Shown piece after piece: positions 1 to 5,917 of a stretch of 7,902 bases of DNA (positions are counted from its first letter, which is position 1; the number at the start of each line of letters is the position of its first letter). Source of the stretch: Deltaproteobacteria bacterium. GTDB taxonomy: Bacteria > Desulfobacterota > Desulfobacteria > Desulfobacterales > JAUVVS01. The stretch covers positions 1-7,902 of the forward strand of contig JAUVVS010000078.1 in NCBI GenBank assembly GCA_030604545.1, read 5' to 3'. The position numbers and the translations under genes are program-made. The notes below the pieces were generated by a model. The model did no database searches and was not told the DNA's origin. It saw nothing but the letters and a program-made list of their open reading frames with translations.

Positions 1-12
1 ACAGGGGCAAAT

Positions 13-1266
13 ATGGACAAAATTATAGTTGAAGGTGGGCGACCCCTAAAGGGAGAGGTGAAGATAAGCGGGGCAAAAAATGCGGCCCTTCCAATTTTAA
101 TTTCATCGCTCCTCACGGATGGATGCAATACATACTATAATGTTCCGGACTTGAAAGATATAGAAAGTACAAAACTTCTTCTTTCAAATCATGGGGCAAA
201 AATCGAGATAAAAAAAAATGCTGTTTGTATAGATGCGACGGGGCTTTACAATCATGAGGCATCTTATGACCTGGTTCGAAAGATGCGGGCTTCCATCCTA
301 GTCATGGGTCCCCTTCTTGCAAGACTTAAAAAGGCTAGAGTTTCTTTACCTGGAGGATGTGCAATTGGGGCACGTCCGGTTAACTTGCATCTGAAAGGAC
401 TTGCCAGACTTGGAGCTTCTATTGAATTGAAACACGGGTATATTGAAGCTTCAACCGACTGTCTGAAAGGAAACGAAATCTATTTTGATATCGTTACGGT
501 AACCGGAACTGAAAACCTCATGATGGCTGCTGTCTTTGCAGAAGGTGTTACAGTTCTTCGTAATGCAGCCCGGGAGCCCGAGGTCTTGGCACTTGCAGAT
601 GTTTTGAATAAAATGGGTGCCGATATTCAAGGTGCCGGAACTTCGGTAATTACCATAAAAGGAGTTTCTTCGCTGCATCCCGTATCAGTTTCTATAATAC
701 CCGATCGGATAGAGGCAGGCACATTCATGGTCGCAGCCGCTTTAACGCGTGGGGATATAAAACTTGTAAATTGTGGTTCCGAACATATGGGTGCAGTTAT
801 ACACAAATTGGGACTTACCGGAGCCCGTATAGAAATCGAGGAAGAGAGTATTCGGGTCATAGGGTCTGATAAAATTGCAAGTGTTGATGTAAAGACCCTG
901 CCGTATCCGGGATTTCCAACCGACATGCAGGCCCAATTCATGGTGCTTATGTCTGTTGCAAAAGGCCTTAGCATTATTTCTGAAACTATATTTGAAAACC
1001 GTTTTATCCATGTTAGTGAACTTAAACGTATGGGAGCTGATATTACGATTTCCGGAAATGCTGTATTGATTAAAGGAGTTCCATTGCTGTCAGGAGCGCA
1101 GGTAATGGCTACCGATCTCAGGGCTAGCGCTTCACTTATCCTGGCCGGTTTGGTTGCCCGCGGTAAAACCGAAGTAAATCGGGTGTATCATCTGGATCGT
1201 GGATATGAAATGATTGAAGAAAAGTTATCCCAACTTGGAGCTGCCATTAAGAGGGTTAGTGAGTAG
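13..1266 (+). CDS. murA: UDP-N-acetylglucosamine 1-carboxyvinyltransferase (MurA)
   Basis: Cytoplasmic enzyme that transfers enolpyruvate from phosphoenolpyruvate to UDP-N-acetylglucosamine, the first committed step of peptidoglycan synthesis and the target of fosfomycin. The 417-residue length matches the family (about 419 in E. coli), so the gene is complete. Visible landmarks: KISGAKNAALPIL near the N-terminus with the substrate-contacting K22 and N23; the mobile loop PGGCAIGARPVNLHL with catalytic C116, so this is the Cys-type, fosfomycin-sensitive form by family knowledge; FPTDMQAQF with D304, equivalent to the catalytic Asp305; and DRGYEMIEEKL with R396 near the C-terminus. The fold is two inside-out alpha/beta domains of the EPSP-synthase type. 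The ATG has an AGGGG ribosome site at 3-7, five bases upstream. What precedes it lies outside the window. No clear simple terminator follows directly; the gap is a repeat element. Confidence 0.98.
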   Translation: MDKIIVEGGRPLKGEVKISGAKNAALPILISSLLTDGCNTYYNVPDLKDIESTKLLLSNHGAKIEIKKNAVCIDATGLYNHEASYDLVRKMRASILVMGPLLARLKKARVSLPGGCAIGARPVNLHLKGLARLGASIELKHGYIEASTDCLKGNEIYFDIVTVTGTENLMMAAVFAEGVTVLRNAAREPEVLALADVLNKMGADIQGAGTSVITIKGVSSLHPVSVSIIPDRIEAGTFMVAAALTRGDIKLVNCGSEHMGAVIHKLGLTGARIEIEEESIRVIGSDKIASVDVKTLPYPGFPTDMQAQFMVLMSVAKGLSIISETIFENRFIHVSELKRMGADITISGNAVLIKGVPLLSGAQVMATDLRASASLILAGLVARGKTEVNRVYHLDRGYEMIEEKLSQLGAAIKRVSE

Positions 1267-1409
1267 TGGTGATAGGTGATCAGTGATCGGTAATCGGTGA
1301 TCAGTAATCAGTACTTGTCCGAAACGCTATTCTTCGGTAGGAGGAATGTTGAATTCAATGATTAATCCAGCCTTCGGCGGACTGATAGCTTCTGTTCACA
1401 ATATAGCAA

Positions 1410-1536
1410 CTAATAACGTAATAGTTCAGCTATTTTTTTAGACAGGATTAACAGGATTAACTTGATTTAAAAATTATTTTTAAGAATCCTGTTTTCCTGT
1501 CAAATATTTTTTATATGGCGAACCGTTACTTAATAC
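1410..1536. repeat. 127-bp segment nested in R1 copy A, flanked by CTAATAAC direct repeats
   Basis: Aligning R1 copy A with copy B shows this segment present only in A. It lies exactly between two copies of the 8-base sequence CTAATAAC (1410-1417 and 1537-1544), whereas copy B has a single CTAATAAC (4423-4430) at the junction. Its middle is the hairpin at 1441-1501. This is what a small insertion with an 8-bp target duplication would leave, or equally what remains if copy B lost the segment by recombination between the short repeats. The repeat CTAATAAC is itself related to the heptamers, which makes slippage credible. Confidence 0.65.
1441..1501. terminator. Hairpin with 16-bp stem, possible bidirectional terminator
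   Basis: GACAGGA (1441-1447) pairs with TCCTGTC (1495-1501), and AACAGGATT (1450-1458) pairs with AATCCTGTT (1485-1493). A small internal loop separates the two helices, and the apical loop is 26 nt and A/T-rich. The 3' flank is AAATATTTTTT and the 5' flank is CTATTTTTTTAG, so a T-rich tract follows the stem on either strand. This could end murA transcription about 180 bases after its stop. Sequences built on ACAGGATTAACAGGATT recur in intergenic DNA of many environmental bacteria in my recollection, so it may be a repeat first and a terminator only by effect. Confidence 0.5.
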
Positions 1537-1626
1537 CTAATAACCGATAACCGATCACCGGTCACTGGTTAGACCTGGCCCGGGATCTAACTCGCAAGGT
1601 CAACGAAAGAAGGATAACCCTGAACG

Positions 1627-4212
1627 GTGAACTCTGAACCTGTTAACGCTACCAATAATCTGTATTCACGTCCTGTTTTTCCTCTTCTATTATCTATAAT
1701 ATCAGGGATATCATTCGGGTCCTGGTTTCCCCGGCATGATACATTGGCATATCCGGCTATTATTCTGTGTTTATGCTTGTTATTTTATGACATTATAAAG
1801 AAAAAAATCGCTTTTATTTGGCCCATTCTTCTTTTTTTTGCATTGGGGTATTTGTCTATACAACCTTGGATTGTTCCTAATTTCCCTTCAAATCACATTA
1901 TCCATTTTACTAATTCGAATCCATGGAAGATTGTCGGTATAATCGACGATGACCCGATAAAATATAAAAATCGACTGAAGTTCATATTACGGGCCGAGAC
2001 CCTTGGGGAATACGACTCATCTTTTCCTGTAACAGGAAAGATCCGTGTGACTGTAGCAGGAAATTGTAATAAACTTTCCATTGGCGACAGAATCACCTTT
2101 TTCGGTAAAATAAAGTTGATGAGGAATTTTAAAAACCCAGGAGGGTTTGATTATAAAAGATATATGGCTTTCAAGGGAATTTGGGGAACAACATATGCTC
2201 AAGGGAGTAAGCTCACCATACTGAAAAGAGATTCTAGGAAAGGAATTCGATTTGTTATAGAAGATGCCCGTATCAAAATCTCTGATCTTATAGAAAAGAC
2301 AAGTCAAGAAAAAGAGAAAGAGGTGTTAAAAGCCCTTATTATTGGAGATAGAAACGGAATTTCGCGAGATTTAAGAAAGACCTTTAATCGGGCGGGTGTT
2401 GGGCATCTTCTTGCCATTTCAGGACTCCACATCGGCATTGTCGCAACAGTTTCATTTATTCTTTTTTCATGGATGCTTTCTCATTTTAAACTTTTCCTGC
2501 GGAATGCATGGACCAGGAAGGGTGCGGCAGCGTTATCTTTAATTCCAGTCTTTTTATATGGCTTACTTGCAGGCATGTCGCCCTCCACCCAAAGAGCCGT
2601 CATTATGGTTTCAGTTTTTCTGATGACATTTTGGATAAAAAGGGAACATGATTCAATTAACACCCTCGCAGTTGCAGCGCTGCTGATCCTTATCTTTGAT
2701 CCCCCTTCTCTTTTCTCGATTTCCTTTCAACTTTCGTTTATAGCTGTTTTATCAATAATATATGGAATGTCCAGAATACCTAATAACAATGCAATTAAAA
2801 AAAAGGGACGTTTTTCGATAAAAAATAAACTTTTTTCTCTTTTTTTGGTTTCTTTTTTTGCCATCATCGGCAATTTGCCCCTTATAATGCTTTACTTCAA
2901 TCAGGTCTCCACAGTGGGGCTCGCGGCAAACTTTATAATCGTTCCCCTCATAGGGTTTATTGTAGTCCCATTAGGACTCATTTCCGTATTTTTATATCCG
3001 GTCAGCATTTTCGGAGCCTCAATATGCTTTAAGGCAAACGCTTTTATATTGGCTAAAATACTTGAAATTGTGGACTTGTTTTCAGATTTACCTTTTGCAG
3101 CGATAAAAACGTTGACGCCCACCTATTTTGAGATATGCTGCTTTTATATTTTGGGTTGGGCCGTTTTGAACCTAACGGGGCAAAGCACAGAAGGCAAAGC
3201 GCAGGGTGCGGAATTGAGAGGAGAGAAAAGTACGCCATTCGGAAAGTTCTATACGCTATTCAAGCAGATATCCGGAAATAGACCGGTTTTTAGAAAGAAA
3301 TTGCCAATTATTGTTATTGTGTTGGTCATTTTTGCCGGCGGGGCAGATATTTGCTACTGGTTGTATAACAGGTTCTGGCACGATGATCTTAGGGTGACGA
3401 TTATTGACGTTGGTCAGGGAAGTGCCGGTCTTCTGGAATTACCGGGAGGATATATTCTGCTTATAGATGGAGGAGGTTTCTCAGATAATTCATCCTTTGA
3501 TGTAGGCGAAAGGATAATTGCACCCTTTTTATGGCGCAGAAAGGTCAAAACTGTTGACACCCTCATCCTTTCTCATCCAAACAGTGATCATTTAAATGGG
3601 CTTTTATATATTGCTGAACATTTTAATGTTAAAAACATATGGACTAATAATGAATCAGCAGATACTTTAGGCTATCACAAATTTATGGAGATCATCGAAA
3701 AAGATAAAATTAATCTGCCCGAATTCAAGGATATACTACGCACGCATAATATAAGCGGCGTACAGTTGAAAATTTTTTACCCGCCGAATGATTTCATTTA
3801 TAAAAAGAAGAAAGATAGGTGGCGAAATTACAATAACAATTCTCTTGTTGTCAGGGCTGAGTTTGGATCAAAATCATTTTTATTCCCAGGAGATATTATG
3901 GCCGGGGCGGAAAGAGAACTTGTTGCAATTGCAGGGAATAATTTAAAGAGCACGGTCCTTATAGCACCTCACCACGGCAGTAAGACGTCGAGCACCGTGC
4001 CCTTTCTGGACAAGGTTAAGCCGGAATATGTAATCATATCATCTGGCTGGAAAAGCAGTTTTAGATTTCCCCATCCATCGATTGTAAAAAGATATAAAGA
4101 ACGGGGATACGGGGTGTTCCGCACCGACAGCCACGGAGCATTGACAATGTCCACTGATGGCCGATCTTTAATAATCCGCCCATGTATATTAGATCCCTCT
4201 TGTCCGGGATAG
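1627..4212 (+). CDS. comEC: DNA internalization-related competence protein ComEC/Rec2
   Basis: Inner-membrane channel that carries single-stranded DNA into the cytoplasm during natural transformation. The 861-residue length is full for a proteobacterial ComEC. Domain order: N-terminal membrane helices (about 17-85), a soluble DUF4131-type OB-like region (about 95-200), then the competence domain (about 235-515), beginning with the characteristic GHLLAISGLHIG at 259-270 and containing many hydrophobic helices. After a polar linker (about 518-560) and another hydrophobic helix (about 563-580) comes a metallo-beta-lactamase-like domain with IIDVGQG (592-598), DGGG (from 614), SHPNSDH (649-655), PGD (D756) and APHHGS (780-785). 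The metal-site residues appear intact, consistent with a nuclease role proposed for this domain. GTG is the only in-frame start after an upstream stop; the candidate AGAAGGA site (1609-1615 region) is about 12 bases away, longer than ideal. The gene looks more A/T-rich than korAB. No partner competence genes are in view. Confidence 0.95.
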   Translation: MNSEPVNATNNLYSRPVFPLLLSIISGISFGSWFPRHDTLAYPAIILCLCLLFYDIIKKKIAFIWPILLFFALGYLSIQPWIVPNFPSNHIIHFTNSNPWKIVGIIDDDPIKYKNRLKFILRAETLGEYDSSFPVTGKIRVTVAGNCNKLSIGDRITFFGKIKLMRNFKNPGGFDYKRYMAFKGIWGTTYAQGSKLTILKRDSRKGIRFVIEDARIKISDLIEKTSQEKEKEVLKALIIGDRNGISRDLRKTFNRAGVGHLLAISGLHIGIVATVSFILFSWMLSHFKLFLRNAWTRKGAAALSLIPVFLYGLLAGMSPSTQRAVIMVSVFLMTFWIKREHDSINTLAVAALLILIFDPPSLFSISFQLSFIAVLSIIYGMSRIPNNNAIKKKGRFSIKNKLFSLFLVSFFAIIGNLPLIMLYFNQVSTVGLAANFIIVPLIGFIVVPLGLISVFLYPVSIFGASICFKANAFILAKILEIVDLFSDLPFAAIKTLTPTYFEICCFYILGWAVLNLTGQSTEGKAQGAELRGEKSTPFGKFYTLFKQISGNRPVFRKKLPIIVIVLVIFAGGADICYWLYNRFWHDDLRVTIIDVGQGSAGLLELPGGYILLIDGGGFSDNSSFDVGERIIAPFLWRRKVKTVDTLILSHPNSDHLNGLLYIAEHFNVKNIWTNNESADTLGYHKFMEIIEKDKINLPEFKDILRTHNISGVQLKIFYPPNDFIYKKKKDRWRNYNNNSLVVRAEFGSKSFLFPGDIMAGAERELVAIAGNNLKSTVLIAPHHGSKTSSTVPFLDKVKPEYVIISSGWKSSFRFPHPSIVKRYKERGYGVFRTDSHGALTMSTDGRSLIIRPCILDPSCPG

Positions 4213-4298
4213 ATAGTAGATGTTTATAAAACAGACTGTGAATAATACTAAAACGGCATTTAGCAAACAAAAGGACCTTGGAGTAATGGAGTAATGGA
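4213..4298. other. Gap after comEC with GGAGTAAT tandem units
   Basis: No gene and no convincing terminator follow the comEC stop. The only structure is a short tandem run: GGAGTAAT at 4280-4287 and 4288-4295, then the variant GGAGTGAC at 4296-4303, which runs into the heptamer array of R1 copy B. The 8-base unit resembles the adjoining heptamers with a base added, so it probably belongs to the same array's decay or growth. Confidence 0.5.
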
Positions 4299-4451
4299 GT
4301 GACCAGGTGACCGGTGACCGGTGATCAGTAATCGGTACTTGTCCGAAACGCTATGCTTCGGTCGAAGGAATGTTGAATTCAATGATTAACAAAGCTGATA
4401 GCTTTTGTTCACAATATAGCAACTAATAACCGATAACCGATCACTGACCAG
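4299..4451. repeat. R1 repeat copy B, bounded by inverted heptamer arrays
   Basis: Second copy of the element found at 1269-1572. The left array is GTGACCAG, GTGACCG, GTGACCG, GTGATCA, GTAATCG, GTACTTG (4299-4341). The right array is CTAATAAC, CGATAAC, CGATCAC, TGACCAG (4423-4451), the inverse of the left; the outermost left GTGACCAG corresponds to the outer right unit. The core 4335-4389 matches copy A with a handful of substitutions, and the 36 bases at 4395-4430 match 1382-1417 with one difference. This copy lacks the 127-bp nested segment, so it shows the simpler form. It stays in the same orientation as copy A relative to the flanking genes. Confidence 0.8.
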
Positions 4452-4478
4452 AGCAGCGCTTACCATACCTTTTCTAAA

Positions 4479-4523
4479 TTTGAACGCTTATGAAAAAAAG
4501 CCGTAACTTTTGAACGTTACCAA
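4479..4523. repeat. R2a block, copy 1 (45 bp)
   Basis: Starts TTTGAACGCTTATGAAAA and ends AACTTTTGAACGTTACCAA. It is nearly identical to 7222-7267, differing by a few bases and a one-base indel in the A-run. It contains a small inverted repeat, GTAAC (4503-4507) with GTTAC (4516-4520). In both places it lies shortly to the left of a GAGACCTTTG end, 82 bases away here and 32 bases away in the other copy, so it appears to travel with, or mark the insertion site of, the MITE-like element. Confidence 0.7.
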
Positions 4524-4535
4524 TTAATTGAGCAA

Positions 4536-4589
4536 TCGGGGAATTTTTCTCTTTTATCCATGGAGCGATTGAATAGAAAAACTTCCCGA
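4536..4589. other. 15-bp inverted repeat (hairpin) between R2a and the MITE-like element
   Basis: TCGGGGAATTTTTCT (4536-4550) pairs with AGAAAAACTTCCCGA (4575-4589) with one mismatch and one G-U pair, leaving a 24-nt loop. No T-tract follows, so it is not a standard intrinsic terminator. It is absent from the corresponding interval of the second copy (7268-7299), so it is a separate insertion or has been lost there. Confidence 0.55.
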
Positions 4590-4605
4590 CCCCTGAATTC
4601 TTTAG

Positions 4606-4784
4606 GAGACCTTTGAAAAATGCTCAATTTTGCCTGCCCCGTTAAATCCGTTTTTATATTTAACCGGGGTTCAAGTTCAAGGCAGGCGAAAATTTTAACC
4701 ACAGGAATACATTGAGTATTTCGAGGATTACAATTTGAGCCTAACACAGAAATTGGACAAAAGGGGGCGTTTTGCAAAGGTCTC
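4606..4784. mobile_element. MITE-like element with GAGACCTTTG terminal inverted repeats
   Basis: A 179-bp unit with perfect 10-bp terminal inverted repeats, GAGACCTTTG (4606-4615) and CAAAGGTCTC (4775-4784). The match continues imperfectly inward, AAAAATGC against CAAAACGC. Inside, AATTTT plus GCCTGCC (to 4638) pairs with GGCAGGC (4681-4687) plus AAAATT, and within that CCCCGTTAAAT (4637-4647) pairs with ATTTAACCGGGG (4658-4669), giving a long hairpin. A subterminal GCTCAATTTTG (from 4622) is mirrored by CAATTTGAGC (4731-4740). There is no transposase and no obvious target duplication at the flanks. It occupies the whole region just before korA, and its right end supplies an AAAGG that can serve as a ribosome site. 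Non-autonomous transposition is inference from the structure. Confidence 0.7.
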
Positions 4785-4792
4785 GAATGGAG
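4776..4792 (+). promoter_or_regulatory. Competing ribosome binding sites at the korA start
   Basis: AAAGG (4776-4780) lies six bases before ATG 4787 and is part of the right terminal repeat of the MITE-like element. GGAG (4789-4792) lies six bases before ATG 4799. The upstream TTG at 4772 would start inside the element and has its purine run only about four bases away. Conserved family sequence begins at about RLSLYEG, right after ATG 4799, so 4787 or 4799 are the realistic starts. Confidence 0.5.
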
Positions 4793-5917
4793 ATTATGAT
4801 GAGACTCAGTCTCTATGAAGGGAACGATGCAATCGCATGGGCCGCGTATCAGGCCGGGTGCCGTTTTTTTGCAGGTTATCCCATTACACCGGCAACGAGT
4901 ATTTACAACAACATGCTTAAGATCTTGCCGCCTATGGGCGGTACCGTGCTTCAGACTGAAGACGAGATTGCCGCCATGGGCTATTGTATCGGTGCATCAA
5001 TGGCCGGGTTGAAAGCCATGACTGCAACTTCAGGTCCGGGAATAAGTCTTTGTTCAGAGCAAATTTCTTTTGCCATCGGTTCCGAAATACCCCTGGTCAT
5101 CGTCGATGTTCAACGCCTGGGGCCTTCTACCGGTTCGGCCACCAAGGGAGCAGACGGAGATGTTCAGTTCATACGCTGGGGAAATTCCGGCGGACTGCCG
5201 GTGATTGTCCTTGCTCCGGTTGATGTAAAGGATTGCTTTACATTAACTATGCATGCATTTAACCTTGCAGAGGTCTATCGTTGCCCGGTCTTTATAGCCT
5301 CCAATAAGGAAATCGCCCAAACCAGAGAAAGCATTAATTTGGAAAGCCTTGAGCGGCCGGACATTATTGATCGTTTGATGCCCCCTTCAGGGGGACCTTT
5401 TTTACCTTTTCAAAGTCTGCCGGAAAAGGATGTGCCGGGTTTCCTGCCTATCGGTGGAAAAGTAATCGTACGCCAGACATCCTCGACCCACGGTGTTAAC
5501 GGCTACATAACAACGGATCCAGACGAGATAGCCACCATGATTGAGCGTATGAATCGCAAAATAAAGACAGAGATTGATCGATTCAGCTTTGCTGAATCAT
5601 TGATTGAACCTGGCGCGGAGACCTTAATCCTGACATACGGCGTCACGGCACGGGCTGCCAGGGCGGTTTATAGGGACCTTAAGACCGAAGGTAACCCGAT
5701 ATCCCTCTTGATCTTAAAAACTCTTTGGCCCGTCCCAGAGAATCTAATTTATAAAAATGCCGAAAAGGTTAAACGAGTGGTAGTTGTTGAGATGAACCTG
5801 GGCCAATACGTTAGAGAAGTGGAGCGTGTGCTTAAAGACAAAAAAGTGGTTTTTCTGGGACAAATGGACGGTAGGCTGATCTCACCAAACCGTATAAAGG
5901 AGGTGGCCCTTGGATAG
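4787..5917 (+). CDS. korA: 2-oxoacid:ferredoxin oxidoreductase, alpha subunit (KorA type)
   Basis: Alpha subunit of a cytoplasmic thiamine-diphosphate enzyme that oxidatively decarboxylates a 2-oxoacid to an acyl-CoA, or the reverse, with ferredoxin as electron carrier. With the ATG at 4787 the protein has 376 residues, normal for KorA/PorA-type subunits that lack a fused gamma domain. Domain I (about 10-185) shows YPITPAT (31-37), the pyrimidine-side motif, QTEDEIAAMG (56-65) with the glutamate expected to activate the cofactor, TSGPG (81-85) and QRLGPSTG (109-116), the loop typical of this family. The C-terminal transketolase-like domain II begins near residue 275 (ETLILTYG) and continues through LWPVPENL and VVVVEMNLGQ. 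The family is certain, but the substrate (2-oxoglutarate, pyruvate or a branched-chain oxoacid) cannot be read from this. It overlaps the next gene by 8 bp. Start alternatives are 4772 (TTG) and 4799. Confidence 0.93.
   Translation: MEIMMRLSLYEGNDAIAWAAYQAGCRFFAGYPITPATSIYNNMLKILPPMGGTVLQTEDEIAAMGYCIGASMAGLKAMTATSGPGISLCSEQISFAIGSEIPLVIVDVQRLGPSTGSATKGADGDVQFIRWGNSGGLPVIVLAPVDVKDCFTLTMHAFNLAEVYRCPVFIASNKEIAQTRESINLESLERPDIIDRLMPPSGGPFLPFQSLPEKDVPGFLPIGGKVIVRQTSSTHGVNGYITTDPDEIATMIERMNRKIKTEIDRFSFAESLIEPGAETLILTYGVTARAARAVYRDLKTEGNPISLLILKTLWPVPENLIYKNAEKVKRVVVVEMNLGQYVREVERVLKDKKVVFLGQMDGRLISPNRIKEVALG
5897..5912 (+). promoter_or_regulatory. Strong Shine-Dalgarno and TTG start of the beta-gamma subunit
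   Basis: AAGGAGGTG (5897-5905) matches the canonical 16S anti-Shine-Dalgarno complement over nine bases. GGAGG ends six bases before TTG 5910. The next in-frame ATG is codon 33, beyond the CPGC cluster motif, so TTG is the true start. The site sits inside the last codons of korA, which favours coupled translation of the two subunits. Confidence 0.8.

Larger units (their letters stand above)
1269..1572. repeat. R1 repeat copy A, bounded by inverted heptamer arrays
   Basis: This element fills most of the murA-comEC gap. The left edge is a run of six 7-base units of the form GTRATCR (1269-1310), followed by a degenerate seventh, GTACTTG (1311-1317). The right edge is the inverted form, CTAATAAC, CGATAAC, CGATCAC, CGGTCAC (1537-1565), then TGGTTAG. 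The arms can therefore pair as long imperfect terminal inverted repeats. The inner core (1297-1364 and 1382-1417) is nearly identical to copy B at 4321-4430, including TTGAATTCAA and GTTCACAATATAGCAAC. Compared with B, copy A carries about ten extra bases around 1365-1381 and a 127-bp segment (1410-1536). It has no long ORF. It is probably a non-autonomous, MITE-like or BIME-like intergenic repeat; that class is inference. Confidence 0.8.

Noticed and set aside
627..1011. Minus-strand open frames inside murA
   Set aside because: They are antisense to an intact, highly conserved gene and encode nothing recognisable.
1269..1317. Tandem GTGATCG-like units resembling a CRISPR or iteron array
   Set aside because: Units are only 7 bases with no spacers, so not CRISPR. 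No replication gene or DnaA boxes are nearby, and the array recurs with the R1 core, so it is better explained as an element arm.
1568..1591. GTTAGA/TCTAAC inverted repeat just upstream of comEC
   Set aside because: Six pairs around a G/C-rich loop is within chance expectation, and no riboswitch-like conserved motif accompanies it.
4193..4210. ATCCC/GGGAT hairpin at the end of comEC as a terminator
   Set aside because: The stem is only 5 bp with an 8-nt loop and no T-tract follows.
4517..4777. 86-codon minus-strand open frame in the comEC-korA gap
   Set aside because: It runs antisense through the hairpin and the MITE-like element, has no recognisable domain and no supporting context. It is most likely open by chance.
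4772..4786. TTG at 4772 as the korA start
   Set aside because: It lies inside the right terminal repeat region of the MITE-like element with its purine run too close; ATG 4787 and 4799 have better spaced sites and conserved sequence starts after 4799.
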